64,000 nt of DNA from Halichondria panicea (taxonomy: Eukaryota > Porifera > Demospongiae > Suberitida > Halichondriidae), in the NCBI RefSeq assembly GCF_963675165.1, contig NC_087377.1, positions 2,278,824-2,342,823 of the forward strand, written 5' to 3'. Both the position numbers and the translations under genes were made by a program. Of this stretch, positions 39,235-54,697 are shown one piece after another; within the stretch, counting starts at the first letter, position 1; each line of letters starts with the position of its first letter. Under the pieces are notes generated by a model. That model was not told the origin of the DNA, ran no database searches, and saw only the letters and a list, made by a program, of their open reading frames with translations.

Positions 39235-40770
39235 CATAGATAGAAGAGGGAGGGATTGGAAACGAACGACAATTTCAATGATATCCGTTGAAACACTCCT
39301 TGTCTTGTTACGTAATCACGTTCTGGCGGGATTGTAACAAAGATTTTCTCTGACTCAGTTCTTGCAGACGTTGTTAGAGTCTAACTTAGACTTCTGGGTT
39401 AGGCCAGATGTCCGTGGCTTAACTGTATTCATACCTGGTAAGTTAGAAACTTACTTCAGTAGAGTTGAAGCAGAATAATAGGCCAGTTTTGTAGGGTAAG
39501 GTGATAGTCAAAATTATGTCTCCCTCTAGCACATATGTAAAGCTGATTTGCAGTTTGTACCTGTGTCAAACTGTATACTTGGGTCCTAGTGCTTTGCGTA
39601 AGTATTACTTTTTGAATGATACAAGTGAAACTTTTGTACTATATCAATAAATAAAGTATTTCAGGAGTGTTTTTTGTCTCCTTTTTTCATCTCTAAAAAG
39701 GGCTAGTTGAATATATTCTGCTAATATACTGTTAGAGGAGTATTTGAAGTTTTGCATTGTCTTTGTTTGCACTTACAGAAATGCCGTGAAAATTTTGAAT
39801 CGTCATTCACGAAAGAATGAATTTAGGATTACTGGTAAGCATGCTATACTGATTATTGCCCACACTATACTTTTATAACAATACCTGCAGTGAGGTCATT
39901 TGTGGAGATGGTTAGATATCTGTTCACAATACCTGGAGTCATCAGCAACAGGTTGTGCCAGGACCCCGTTAAATTGGCCAACAAAGACATAGGGGTAAAT
40001 CCAACGAGAACCCGAATGTTAGTGAATTTGCTAAGAACACAGGCTCTTCGGGTGATCAACAGCACATGTGCAACAATTAGAGGCAACTGCTGAAAGACAA
40101 TAGAAGGCGACCATTGCAGCTAGGTGATGAGAATAACCCCTTCCCAAAAGAAGGCACAACCATAACATGTTCAATCACATTGAATGTTCAATTCTTAACT
40201 GTGATAAATTATTGTTCAATTCTATAAATTTAACTGTGCATGATAATTAAATGATGCTGCAGAGTGTCACGACTTCAATTCTGAGTAGAATTTCAGCCCG
40301 AACCATCACACTATGTTCAGAACCCTCCAACGAAATTAACTATCAACGCAGAAGCTGTGTTGAGGGCAACTGCTTCCTCTGGTGATGAAGCTTTGAATCT
40401 ATGTACTCTCTGTCAAAACAGTCATAAAAGCTTCCTTAAACCTACCTGCATTTACATGAAAAGGAAAGAAAGTAAATGGAAAGTAATTAATTATTATTTA
40501 TTATTAACAAACAGTTCAACATCACTTACTCTGAAATGGAGCAGGAGCACTACTTTCCATTGTACAGTGCAAATGTAGACCTGAGCTAGAAAGCCATTCT
40601 TGAGAACTAGAATTTGAAAGCCATATACTCGAAATCAGCTGGCTGGAACACAATTTTTATTTTGAGGAAGTATAAGTAGTGATCACTTCCCTCTTTGATC
40701 TATGCTTCCGGCAGACAAGGAGTGTTCGGCACACGTGATTCGTTTCCAATCCCTCCCTTTTCTATCTATG
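39235..40770. mobile_element. P-like DNA transposon remnant, 1.5 kb
   Basis: The ends CATAGATAGAAGAGGGAGGG and the inverse CATAGATAGAAAAGGGAGGG are inverted repeats of about 30 bp, with a further match around ACACTCCTTGTCT. GACCAAC lies on both sides (39228-39234, 40771-40777), a 7-bp target duplication. The interior has a transposase-like fragment at 39890-40093. CA ends, TSD size and the fragment fit the P superfamily. A solo end of the same family is at 58155-58193. Confidence 0.7.
39890..40093 (+). pseudogene. Transposase C-terminal remnant (P/THAP9-like)
   Basis: The plus frame contains CQDPVKLANK and, after a degenerate middle, RTQALRVINSTCATIRGNC. P-type transposases of invertebrates commonly end in a QDP(L/V)E..FG.QR..GG....P....F...TQALR motif; here the middle of that motif is out of frame. 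No catalytic core remains. The match is from memory of the motif and is moderately sure. Confidence 0.5.
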
Positions 40771-40777
40771 GACCAAC

Positions 40778-40921
40778 ATACTACTATACCCGTGGCCGCC
40801 CACGCGCGCCTCGGGTAACAAACCAACAGACTACTATACCCGTGGCCGCCCACGCGCGCCTCGGGTAACAAACAAACAAACCAAACGACTACTATAACCC
40901 GTGGCCGCCCACGCGCCTCGG
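40778..40921. repeat. Tandem repeat, about 60 bp, three units
   Basis: Units contain CTACTATACCCGTGGCCGCC and CACGCGCGCCTCGGGTAACA. The GC-rich core is partly palindromic. Confidence 0.88.
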
Positions 40922-41028
40922 GTTAATTACTGTGTATCTATGGTCATCCAGTGCAATATATGGCATGTTGCACGAGGGCGCCTGCAATAACCCCAATGAC
41001 GTTAAACTCGAAAATGGTTACTCTAGAA

Positions 41029-41270
41029 TAGCCTCGAGACCAGCCCTTCCTTATCTGAAAGGCCTGGTCAAGTTCCAATGTAGCCTCGATCCCAGGCTAG
41101 TTCCAATGTAGCACTCGTCCAGCTGAGTCAGCTTTTTATAGCATCATAATGATATTCATGGATAATACACCTTGGGCGGACCTTGTGCGGGCAATTACCG
41201 GTCCAACCAGTGCTACATTGGAAATTGACCAGGCGTTCTTTCAGATAACAAACGGCTGGTCTCGAGGCTA
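41029..41270. mobile_element. 242-bp MITE, TAGCCTCG family, 9-bp target duplication
   Basis: The arms TAGCCTCGAGACCAGCC and the inverse stay complementary for about 55 bp (through TTCCAATGTA). ACTCTAGAA lies at 41020-41028 and 41271-41279. A further short piece with TAGCCTCGATCCCAGGC lies inside. Confidence 0.85.
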
Positions 41271-41279
41271 ACTCTAGAA

Positions 41280-41322
41280 TAGCCTCGAGAGACCAGCCGT
41301 TTGTTATCTGGTCTCGAGGCTA
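41280..41322. mobile_element. 43-bp member of the same family, directly adjacent
   Basis: TAGCCTCGAGAGACCAGCC and its inverse with a minimal loop. It shares the ACTCTAGAA at its left with the preceding element and has a third copy at 41323-41331, so two elements lie in tandem at one target. Confidence 0.8.
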
Positions 41323-41769
41323 ACTCTAGAAGCGGCTCTTTTTGGTGTTACTAAGACCAGTGGCGTGTACAATGGGGGGCTTTGGGGGCTTGAGCACCCC
41401 CCTGTCCTCCCAGACAATCATGAAATATCACTCAGTAGCTAGCTAGCTAACTGTGCAGCTCCAGAGATATGTGCAGCTCTATCTCGATCTCATTGACAAC
41501 GACAAGTCATGATCGACCACGCCCAATTGAGCATGCGCAATCAGTATTGCTATTCCAATGGTTATGTAATGCTAAATAGCTGATCAAGATCCTCTGCACT
41601 CTCCCAGTCACCTCTTGCTCCACTGAGAGATACTGAGAAGCAATAACTAACACCAGAATGACTGGACATCCCCATTGCAGTGATTTACCAGTTTGCTAGG
41701 ATGTACCCCAGGAGAATAGTGCATGGAGATCCTACAAGATGACTGACTCATAAATATCACGCTATGAGA

Positions 41770-42060
41770 TCCCATTTGAGTGTATTTAGCAGGGAACTAT
41801 GAGCTATAGTACCGGTACTATAGATTGCTCTGGGCTACAAACTACAACATTATACATTGTATTGTCATTTACAAGAAGATACACATGTAATAACATAAAA
41901 ATTACTGTAGCTAGATGCTTTATCTAGTAACATAGTAACAGAACTATAGAATGGAAGAGAGAAGCTCTAGAGGAGAATAGTAGGAGCTGCTCTTTTCTTG
42001 GGCAGTGTGCTGTACTTTTTTGCTGCAAGGCTGCATGGGGGAGGAGCTGGATGTATGAAA
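41770..42060. repeat. Reverse-oriented copy of the 6.2-6.55 kb repeat
   Basis: This is the reverse complement of 6225-6550 with scattered changes (for example GAGCTATAGTACCGGTACTA and TGCAAGGCTGCATGGGGGAG). It shows that the stretch inside the segmental duplication is itself a dispersed element. Confidence 0.75.
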
Positions 42061-42209
42061 GATGCGCCGCAATAAATGAGGGGGCGTAAAATCACGAGCG
42101 CTATGCGCGCGGCTCCATTTTTTCTGTATTCTTGAGCACCCTCCTGCTTCAATCTCTAGAAACGCCCCTGAAGACAGTGGTGTTATGTTGCTATGCCCTC
42201 AGGATATGT

Positions 42210-44235
42210 ATAGGATATACCACACCTAAGAGGAGGATATGCACCCATATATCCTCCGCTACCGTGGTTACTCCGAGGCAGAGCCGAGGGGCATGTAACC
42301 ACGGTAGCCTCGATCCCAGGCCGAGTTTTCGCTTTTATAACGGTTAGGCAAACAACTGGGCCTGGTACTAGTTGTCTGTGCATGTGTCAAATTTTCATTG
42401 TATTTGTGGTCGGCAAAGATATTTAATAAATCAATAATCGAAATTTGTACACAGAAAATGCACAGAGTGAGTACACAAAAGATGCACATAGGGAGCTGCT
42501 TCACAAGGGCCTGGGGAGTTGCCAGTTGTGCTGCAGCACGATTACAGTGACCCAGGGCAACTTCAAGATGATTGAATGCCTTCAAATTACGTTTCAACGA
42601 TTTAGCAGGCTGCTGGACTTCTCTGATTCTAGGCCCCAACTTGTAACTCAGTTAAACTTTGCTTGAGAAAACGTAGATTCTCTTGATGCCTCTGAGCTAC
42701 CCAGCAACACTCGAACGATCAGGTCATACTCCAGTCCTGTAAGTATAGGACAATATTAAAGAAACCAAACACGGTTAAACCCTTACCTTAAACTGTCCAG
42801 TCTTGTCCGTTAGTATGGCCAAGAGGAACAATGTTGGGATAGCTGGATAGTAGCCATTGCTCCTGTACAGAGAAGTAGACATTCAAAATACGTGTAGATC
42901 TACTGTATACATGTACATATTAAATTTCTCGTATTAAACAGGTTATAGTGTCATTGTCGACGAGCTGATGATGGCAGCACCAAGTTCTCTAGCTCACACT
43001 CTTCACTTGATCCACCATATTAATGATGATACTATAGATCTTTTAATACCAAACATGAACACGACTTGACATGATAGCATAGGGCCCACACAAAAATATC
43101 TGACCTTAACAAGCTTGACAAAGCTTTATACCTTTTCCCTTGTTGTTCAGTCTTCAGAATAATGTTTTCTAAGCTTCAGAGAAGAGAGAAGCTTCAGCTA
43201 AGAGCCATTCCAATAATGATAAAACGGGAACTGACTTCTAGTACACGATAGTACACGAATATAAATGTCACAAAAGTGAACGAGAATATCCATTTGTCAG
43301 AATCTCACCAACGACTGACGCATGCGCAGACAACTAGTACCAGGCCCAGTTGTTTGCCTAACCGTTATAAAAGCGAAAACTCGGCCTGGGATCGAGGCTA
43401 GTAACCACGGTAGCGGAGGATATAATTATAGCCTCTTACACAGGCTCTCCTTTTCTGTTCTTTATCACAATCGTTCAATAAGATAAAATACTGTATTATT
43501 CGTTCAATGAGATAAAATACGGTATTAATTGGAGGAATAAAGAAAGAAATAGACGTAAAGTTAGGAAAAAGGAGAGCCTGTATCGGGAAGTCGCGTGAGG
43601 GTAGAAGGGTGGTAGAAGGGTGAAAATGAGCGTGGGCATACTGAGCTAGAGATGTTGGACTGCCCACGCAGAGGTCTACGACTAGTAAAACTTTGCCTGC
43701 AGCAAGCTGGACATGGACTTGGAACTGGAAGTTTGCAAGCACTATAGCTAGCTATACCTTAGGCTTAGCTAGATGATCTACTAGTCTAGATTGTGTGTTT
43801 AGATTCTATCACTATTACCTTTTCTTGTGTCTTTCTACATGCTATAGTAGAATAGCTTAGTCATCATTATCATATAGCAGGTAGCTACTGCCACCAGAGC
43901 TGGCCACCCTGGTTCTCTGATCTGACTTGCAGCACAGCTTGGTGGTTGTCTCAGTACAGTCTTATTAAAACTCTGAATGCGTGGGAGAATACCTTACGTC
44001 ACGATTGTGGGCTACATATCGCCCACGTTCATAAAAATCCTTGTGGATCACGCGATTTCCCAAACCAGGCCTTACTTTTTCTTAAACTGTACGCCCATTT
44101 CTTTCTTTGCTGCCTCACTATGTCTTTCTATGATTTATGGATGAACAGTGACAACAGCAAGAAAAAGTAAGGCCTGGGAACGAGGCTAGAGGATATATAG
44201 GGTGCATATCCTCCGAGTAGGTGTGGCATATCTGA
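42210..44235. mobile_element. Composite of nested inverted-repeat elements
   Basis: The outer arms ACCACACCTAAGAGGAGGAT (42216 onward) and an inverse copy at about 44185-44230 enclose smaller elements, including 42305-43400 and an inverted pair with AGCCTCTTACACAGGCTCTC (43429) and its relative near 44150-44190. No intact gene was found inside; open frames do not resemble known proteins. Confidence 0.55.
42305..43400. mobile_element. 1.1-kb TIR element, TAGCCTCG family, 10-bp target duplication
   Basis: The ends TAGCCTCGATCCCAGGCCGA and its inverse continue through CGCTTTTATAACGGTTAGGC and CTGGGCCTGGTACTAGTTGT, giving inverted repeats of about 80 bp. GTAACCACGG flanks it exactly (42295-42304, 43401-43410). 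The target was the right arm of an older hairpin. The interior lacks a recognisable gene. Confidence 0.88.
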
Positions 44236-44715
44236 CTTATACCACGTGACCGCAGCACTATAAAAGGACCTCCCCTAGCAACAATTCAATCACGATGCAG
44301 ACTGCAAAAAAGAACAAGACTATGCCGGATTTTGCAGCCGTCAAAGAGCTAGTTGAGCAACATGTTGACTCCTACAGATGCTCAAGAGCTTCCTTGGTCC
44401 AAGCGTTGACCATTCGACGTCCCTTACTGGAGTTGCAAGCTCTTCTTGGATAAAATGTATCTAAACCGCGCTCATGGACCCATGGAAGCTTAGCCATCTT
44501 GTTGGAGAGCACCTTCCGTGTTTCTGCCGTCGCTTTGAGTCTTAGTACCGTCAAGCATGGCTCTTTTCTCTTTGCTTACTTTCTTGAACAAATGAAAAAA
44601 CTAAAAAACAACTTGAAAAACTGTGCATGCCTGGGGCTGTATGCTAATATTCTATATATCCTACAGCTGTTGACCAATGAGATCAATTTGTGGTGATGTA
44701 AGTGTGGTATAAAAA
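44236..44715. other. Intergenic, short degenerate frames only
   Basis: A 54-codon plus-strand frame starts at 44294 (MQTAKKNKTMPDFAAVKELV) and a short minus frame overlaps it. Neither resembles a known family or has splice support; possibly part of a decayed mobile element. Confidence 0.3.
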
Positions 44716-44828
44716 CTAGTTATAACACGTCCACTCGGGATGCATGGCATATATTGCACTCAGCCCCCTCGTGCTTCAGTGCAATATATTCCATACATGT
44801 CATCCCTCGTGCCCGTGTTATAACTATA
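44716..44828. mobile_element. Palindromic MITE, about 110 bp
   Basis: TAGTTATAACACG begins the left arm and CGTGTTATAACTA ends the right arm, with inner matches (GGGATG, ATATTGCACT). Folds into one long imperfect hairpin. Confidence 0.7.
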
Positions 44829-44863
44829 GATCTAACATATTCTGAAAGAAATGCGTAAACAAG

Positions 44864-45148
44864 ATGCAGGCAAAGCTTTATGTTTTTGGTAAACAGTGCA
44901 TTGAACCGACTTTTCGTGATAATCTGCATATTCCTCTAGCTGGCAGTATGCGGCCTGGAATCGAGGATATACTAGACAAGATTAATTTTAACGCGCATGT
45001 GCAGTATAATTGCGAGAGCACGTATAAAAGTAGTGAATGTAGCCTAGGATACTTTCATACTGAGTTGCAAGAAGCATTAGTCCATGATGAGTTGCTTACT
45101 GTGGAAATCAGTCACTGTCCTGAGCCTGGTTTGGGCTGTTGGAGGTGA
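44864..45148 (+). CDS. Hypothetical protein, 94 residues
   Basis: A single ATG-to-TGA frame beginning MQAKLYVFGKQCIEPTFRDN, with five cysteines and mixed, protein-like composition. It has no signal peptide, repeat or recognised domain. The flanks are transposon-derived, and a splice donor-like GTGAGC follows CWR, so it may be part of a larger, unrecognised gene. Evidence is only the open frame. Confidence 0.3.
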   Translation: MQAKLYVFGKQCIEPTFRDNLHIPLAGSMRPGIEDILDKINFNAHVQYNCESTYKSSECSLGYFHTELQEALVHDELLTVEISHCPEPGLGCWR

Positions 45149-45735
45149 GCTGGCTATGCCTCTGGCATTACATATGTATCATAATTATAATGAAAGTAAA
45201 ATAATAGAATTATAATAATTATTATTTCCCTTCCAATAATAATAATTATACTTCTATACATACTCTGTTATTAAATGTTTCTACTCTGTATGATCGATGA
45301 TTGTTTCTGCATAGAGTTGGTTAGACATGTAGGTAGGAATTCAGTGAGCGAGAATCAACGTTTTCTGTTAATAATTATTCTACTGCATGGTATTGTTGCT
45401 GTCCTGTTATGTTTGTGTCATTGCTATAATTATGTATCGCGAGTAATTTTCGTATAGACTTTGTATTCTACAGCTCAAGATAGTGATGTAGAACTGAGAA
45501 TAATTTTCCACTTTAAATTTCGTATGACACTTTACAATACAAAAATACGCACCATGCGAAAGTAACTCGCTTAGCTAAAATAAAACAAAAGTGTTGTATA
45601 GCAGTTAGTAATGTCAATGAAGCTACTTATATTTATTTCAGCAGTTAAAACTTGAAAAGGCTTCTGATGTACTAACATAATTATTTATCAATATATATAC
45701 ATGCAGGAACATACACATTCCATTACTTTCCTATA
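45149..45735. other. Intergenic AT-rich sequence
   Basis: No gene or clear repeat was seen apart from AT-rich low-complexity tracts near 45180-45250. Confidence 0.4.
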
Positions 45736-46185
45736 TTAATAAAGCTATTGATTCCATGCTTTTCCTCTGAGTAATTGTAAGCTACCACAGTTATGTAGGT
45801 AGCATGTTTTTCAGTAATGGTGTGAGGGGGGAATAACTGACTGATTAATAAAGCTATTGATTCCATGCTTTTCCTCTGAGTAATTGTAAGCTACCACAGT
45901 TATGTAGGTAGCATGTTTTTCAGTAATGGTGTGAGGGGGGAATAACTGACTGATTAATAAAGCTATTGATTCCATGCTTTTCCTCTGAGTAATTGTAAGC
46001 TACCACAGTTATATATGTAGGTAGCATGTTTTTCAGTAATGGTGTGAGGGGGGAATAACTGACTGATTAATAAAGCTATTGATTCCATGCTTTTCCTCTG
46101 AGTATTTGTAAGCTACCACAGTTATGTAGGTATCATGTTTTTCAGTAATGGTGTGAGGGGGGAATAACTGACTGGCCTACTCATA
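45736..46185. repeat. Tandem repeat, about 111 bp, four units
   Basis: Units contain TAATAAAGCTATTGATTCCA, AGCTACCACAGTTATGTAGG and GGTGTGAGGGGGGAATAACT. Units are nearly identical except for a small insertion in the third and changes in the last. Lies 160 bp upstream of the SRCR gene's first exon. Confidence 0.93.
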
Positions 46186-46345
46186 ATTAACTCACACCTT
46201 TCGTCCCTAATTGTTATAGTTACCACAGTTATGTGGGGAATACTGACTGGCCACTATTATGAGCCAATATCAGCTGCACACTGACTAATAAGACATAATT
46301 ATAACAAGCCAGCTGTGAGCTAGAGAATCAGAGACATCAATTAAT

Positions 46346-49896
<3,551 letters not shown>

Positions 49897-50880
49897 CTGA
49901 AAGTAGTGAACTTTTAATAAGAGACATTGCAAATTGCAATTGACTGTATAATTATAGCTGTTAGTGATAGCAAACTTCTATTATTTTTTTAAGTTTAGAC
50001 GATGAGAATTTTGTTCCTCATTTTTTCACAAATTATTTTCAAAAGCAAACTCTTCGGCTGATTTTTTACAATTAAATTCTAATGAATGTATATACAGCGC
50101 GTATTATGGTTTTAGCCAATAAATGATCGATTTCACACGATTTAAATGACATGTACCAATACAAAATAATAGTTTATTCTACTGTTCACACAAATAGATA
50201 TATAAGTGCCTCGAAAATTTCGCGCTATACGAGCATATGTAAGATCTAGTGTTTATTTAATACCTCTTTCTTGAGGTTTGCGGAAAGTATATAATTTGCT
50301 TTCCGGCAATGCCTATATCTTTCGTTTCCAAAATTCTCAGTAATATACTGTAGTAGACTTGTTCACTATCTGGAACTCCAGCCTGCACTTAGCTCATGGG
50401 ACTCCATGCAGTTACCGCGTACTGGCTGGGACTCCAGCTCACGCAATTTGATACCGCGTACTGGCTAGGAACTCATAGCTGAGACACCAGTTAAAGGTCA
50501 GGACGCCAGCTGAACTCCTTTTTTACTTTTATTTTAGTTGGACATCTAGAAACTATGTGTATTGCCAGCTCACGCAAATGTAGGAAAACAAGTATATAGC
50601 TGTTATACCTAAAGCAATTAATCCCTTCCCGGCCCTTTTGATACAATGCCTTGCCATCACTCGTAAATGTATTTTTTTATTGTTGTGAAGTCCTATTGCT
50701 ACAATGGTCTAACTAGGTAGATGGTTCAAGTATTGTTAAGGAAGTGCAAGCTATTAATTATTATAAGCAGCAGAATTCTTACACCGACAGTAAAACTTAA
50801 GGTTTGTCTTTCTGGTGATTATAGACATGCAAAGCTATGCATAGCAGACTATATGCAAGCAAAGTCAGCAGCCCTGCCCT
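49897..50880. other. 3' flank of SRCR gene, no gene seen
   Basis: AT-rich sequence. A short tandem-like stretch near 50375-50500 (GCGTACTGGCT, ACTCCAGCT) repeats two or three times. A decayed ACCGTAT-family end is at about 50210-50230. Confidence 0.4.
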
Positions 50881-50908
50881 TAGCCTCGAGGGGCTGGAGT
50901 CGAGGCTA
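50881..50908. mobile_element. 28-bp hairpin, TAGCCTCG family
   Basis: TAGCCTCGAGGGGCTGGAGT followed by CGAGGCTA, flanked by CCTGCCCT on both sides (50873-50880, 50909-50916). It is the shortest member in the window and hardly more than two termini. Confidence 0.65.
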
Positions 50909-52234
50909 CCTGCCCTCAAATGTGTTTGTTTGGTAAAGTTCATTAATCACACAGATGAATAATAATTATGATAAATAATGTTTATTATAGCAACAAAGAA
51001 AGAGTCAATGACTTTTATGAGCAAAATGCATAATTATGGATTCGCTAGTTAAAGGTGAATTAGTCATTGCATGTGAGGGGGCGTTATCCCAACTCGTACT
51101 TCTTGTCCAGTGCGGCGTACGCCTACAGAGTATTGTGGAGCAGCTGGTCATAATATCTCAGATCCTTCACAGAGGGAGGGAGTTTGGGAATGGTGGCCAA
51201 CTTTGTTATAAATGTTCTGAGTTTGCAGCTTAGCTCTTGGTGAAACCCCCTCCTCATCTGTTAGCTGATATCTGTACAATAATTATGAACAGTAATACGA
51301 TCTTGTTAAAGTACCGTATATAGTGGGTTATTTTCGTACGGTAGGAATTTTCGTATCTTTCGTATTGAAAAGCATTATACGAAAATTGAAATTGCAATAC
51401 ATTCAACGTCACTATCTTGAGCTGAGTGTACGAATATAAAATACGAATGGGTATATAGTCTGTACGAAAATTTTGCACCAACAAAAATTACCTGCTATAC
51501 GGTATGCAGCATATAATTATGGATCTAATTTCAACGATTTTGAAAGATTAGAAAGAGACCTTTCAAATGGTGCCATCAAAGTTCAGATAAAAGTATTTGC
51601 CAATTTCCCATACCATGGATAATAATAGCCATGGGTCCAAGGGAGAAAAATGACAAATTATGGCCCCGACTAATAAAAATGTTGATATTGATACTCGAGT
51701 TACGGCTGTTTAGATATAATGTTCAACTACTAAAATAGTCTATATAATACTATTCAACCATAATTTTAGATATTCCTAACTCAAGTTATGGACCATCACA
51801 ATAATTAACATAGCTACTAAAGCACTCCCTCCACACACACACTCACTTTAGGCACAAACAGAAGATGATTTTTTCTCGTCATCAAATACAAGAAATGGGA
51901 ATGGAAGTCAGTGAGGCGGTCCTCATCTGTGGGAAACTTGTGTTCCCTTGTGAAGACATTATTCTGACACAGCTTCTCTACACGTGTGTGTTGAAACTGT
52001 GTGTGGGGGAGCATGTTTATAAGATGCTCAACAATGGGAGATATTAATATTGAGTTGAATCAAAAGCTTGTAATAAGTAAATAGTGCATTCTGTAGCTAT
52101 TGGAGAGGACTATATATCACACGCCTGACAACTACACCACCACAATAATTATTACCTCACATTATACTTTAATCTAAACACACCATTTGATAGCTCTTTC
52201 AAAGAGCTACAAAATGCAGAATTGTATAGGACAA
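50909..52234. other. Intergenic; one MITE and no gene seen
   Basis: Contains an ACCGTATA-type MITE at 51313-51503 (right end GCTATACGGTA) and AT-rich sequence. Short frames at 51036 and 51865 have no support beyond being open. Confidence 0.4.
51313..51503. mobile_element. MITE, ACCGTATA family
   Basis: TACCGTATATAGTGGGTTAT at the left and the inverse of ACCTGCTATACGGTA at the right; inner sequence rich in TTTCGTA motifs. Non-coding. Confidence 0.65.
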
Positions 52235-52700
52235 TCTCAACTCAAGTTATTGCCAATCAAAGATAGCTTTCCAAAATAGTAATGTCTCGTATAATTATTT
52301 TATTAAATCACCTTTCCCCTGAGCTCAATGTCTGGTTCTAGACTGAGTGTTAGTAGTCGCTGGTCAATATTCTGTTCAGCGCTGGATATCTGACCACCGA
52401 TAACTGTACGAGGAAAATAAATAAGACATTCTTTTATAGAGATGATTGATACTAGGTGCATGCAGAATACAATGGCTGGTAGATCTAGACCTTTCTGTAT
52501 AGGATGCTGTACTTGTGGTAGCTCTTTATGACAGGAGAGACTTGTGTTGTTGAGGTAGCAGCGCCGTGCTCGCAAGTACTAGCGCTAGTGCAAGTACTTT
52601 GTTAGCCTCGAGACCAGGCCTTGTATATTTTAATCGCGGCCTGGATTCGAGGCTTTGTTACCACATGGCCAGTGGGTAAGGATCCGCAAACAAATATCAC
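52235..52700. repeat. Paralogous segment shared with 6.89-7.32 kb
   Basis: Same sequence as 6890-7320, including the exon encoding DQRLLTLSLEPDIELRGK on the minus strand (donor at 52311). The CAG acceptor of the 7-kb copy is CGG here, and a hairpin element is inserted at 52605-52653. It shows that material from the duplicated left region was also copied to the right half of the window. Confidence 0.7.
52605..52653. mobile_element. 49-bp hairpin, GCCTCG family, with a known empty site
   Basis: GCCTCGAGACCAGGCC and its inverse surround a short loop. TTTGTTA lies on both sides. At the paralogous position in the 7-kb segment (about 7268-7275) the sequence runs on without the element, which proves insertion. 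Confidence 0.8.
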
Positions 52701-52843
52701 AACCAAAACCAAACAAACAACAAAAGGGTCACTAAACTAGAAAGCTTGAACTGAAATAAATTCCCTGATATGCATTGGGGGAAATCCCCAAAACAAAATA
52801 ATATGCATTCCAACTGAAGGTAAACAAAAACAAATTAATTATT

Positions 52844-53669
52844 CTATTGCTGTGAATCTATTGAGTCAGTGTTGGGGTCAGAGTTCATTGGTTGCCTAGA
52901 TGACTCTAACGGTATAATAGGTGAAGGGAAACGATAATTTGCTGGAGCAGGTGAAAATGGAAACATTGGGAAGGACACGGGATTCAAATTAAATCGTGAT
53001 GACTGTCCCAGCATTGAGTTGTGTGAAGAAGGTCCAGTGAAATGGTTGGGGAGTGGTGTATTGAATGAACCACCCCCGGGTACAAAGGTCGATTGCCCTG
53101 TGCTCATTAAACCAGTAGCTGAGGGGTACATGTGTTGAGGGTACGCTTGTGATCCGTGAGTGGGCGGGGCTGACTGCATGGATTCCACTTGTTGGCGAAG
53201 AGAAGATATTGTATTCCAGAGTGGTGTCAAGAGTGGTGTCAAGTCACTAATAGAGAGTGGAGCAGTAGAGCTTTGTGCTGTTTGTGATTGAGTATTGGGA
53301 CCATTGCTGTCTTGAGATACATTGCTTTGATCATGTGACACTCCACTCGTATCATGTGATCTGTCCCCCTCCTGAGTGGTAGTATTAGTATTCGTTTGTA
53401 CTCCTTTTTTCTTTCGTGGGTTAGTTTTGTTCTTGGATTTCTGAGCGTGTCCAGTTGAGGTCTTGTCAGAACTACAGAAATCTTTCCAACTGCCGTACAC
53501 CAGAGGAGATTCAACAAAGCTCTCGGCCAGTCCGGAGGTGACAAACTTCCTGTAGGTGTGGCGTGAGCGACTGGGCGTGTCATGTGACGTGGTAGAGGAG
53601 TCATGTGATTTGCTTGAATCTCTGTGCACTAGTACGACAATGTCAAATCCTAACAGAGACAGTTGGTCA

Positions 53670-53671
<2 letters not shown>
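52844..53671 (-). CDS. Ser/Pro/Gln-rich protein, terminal exon, family unknown
   Basis: After a CACACACAG acceptor at 53672 the minus-strand frame is open for 275 codons to TAG. It begins VDQLSLLGFDIVVLVHRDSS, has a Ser/Thr/His stretch, a short folded-looking segment (SGLAESFVESPLVYGSWKDF), a basic patch (NPRKKKGVQ), and then long Ser/Pro/Gln/Asn-rich disorder with SPAPANYRFPSPIIPLESSR. A heptad-like stretch (LTPLWNTISSLRQQVESM) may be a short coiled coil. Such composition is seen in nuclear or transcription-related proteins and in transposon-encoded proteins alike. No upstream exon could be joined with confidence; a candidate start exon (MAELSR) is at about 54290-54312 but its phase does not fit directly. 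Confidence 0.5.

Positions 53672-53672
<1 letters not shown>

Positions 53673-53722
<50 letters not shown>
53673..53722. repeat. (GT)n microsatellite
   Basis: Pure TG repeat of about 45 bp that supplies the acceptor for the exon ending at 53671. Confidence 0.97.
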
Positions 53723-54695
53723 TGTTCGCTCCCTACCCCAGGGAAAACTACTTCTATAATAATGGCTGTTTTGGAAAATTCAGACCTTTCCAAGCCCCCA
53801 CAACTTCAATTTGGAAACTTTTTTGGGGGATTGCTATTAGTAAAACCAGTAGGTTTTACATAGGATTGGCAGTGGGTTTGCCTGTGTTTAGCAATATTTC
53901 AATTATTTTGACTCATGTTCAAACTGTTCTATCTCTGCAGGGAAAGGCCACATCAAGAAACTGGCTGAACAGATAGTTTATTTAGCCTTTTCTCTCTTTG
54001 TATCTCTCATTTCATAATCCATAAACATTTTAATGAATGAATATTTTTATTTTAAAAATTGCACTATTTCGACGTTTCACCGCTCTTTGTCTGACTGACT
54101 AAGTAAGTAAGTAAGTGAGTAAGTAAGTAAGTAAGTAAGTTTCTTGCCCAGCATTTACTCCAAGTACAGCCATCTCCAGGACATTCTGCACAGGGTTTCC
54201 AAACGACTACAACCTGGATTACAAAGCGCTTCTTCAGATTTGCGATTGCTTCCACGAGGCAGATGACCTCTCAGTCTCTATTTCTCTTACCTAGACAATT
54301 CCGCCATCTTTAATGACTCAGCAATTGTGTTGTAGCCAATAATAATAGATAGGCGTGGCTAATAAACCGTGCGCCTAAAATCAGTGCAGCAGTGCTTTTC
54401 CAGAGCCTGAGGTGTTCCTTTTCTTCACACTGTTCAGCTCTAGCTCCCTTTCTCTGACAGGCATGCTATATGCACTGGCTAGATATCATGCTCTTAAAAT
54501 GGCTGTCATTTAATACTGATTCGCAAATTCAACATAATTATCAAGTAATAAATTATTACTCATTATACTATAATTATTAGTCCAGAGATATTCGAGAAGA
54601 TATCTGATTAGTCCTGTCTTCTCTTCTTGTACTGCCTCTTGACGTTCCACTTATGCATGTCATGATACGTAAACTGTACTGAAAAAGTAAGGGAA
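53723..54695. other. No confident gene; (AAGT)n tract at 54100-54139
   Basis: A (TAAG)n microsatellite lies at about 54100-54139. On the minus strand a start-like ATGGCGGAATTGTCTAG precedes a GTAAGA donor near 54290, followed by short frames. These may be small exons of the neighbouring gene, but this is unproven. Confidence 0.3.
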
Positions 54696-54697
54696 TC

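Noticed and set aside
42268-42639. 123-residue minus-strand frame
   Set aside because: It crosses the terminus of a TIR element and has no recognisable domain or splice support.
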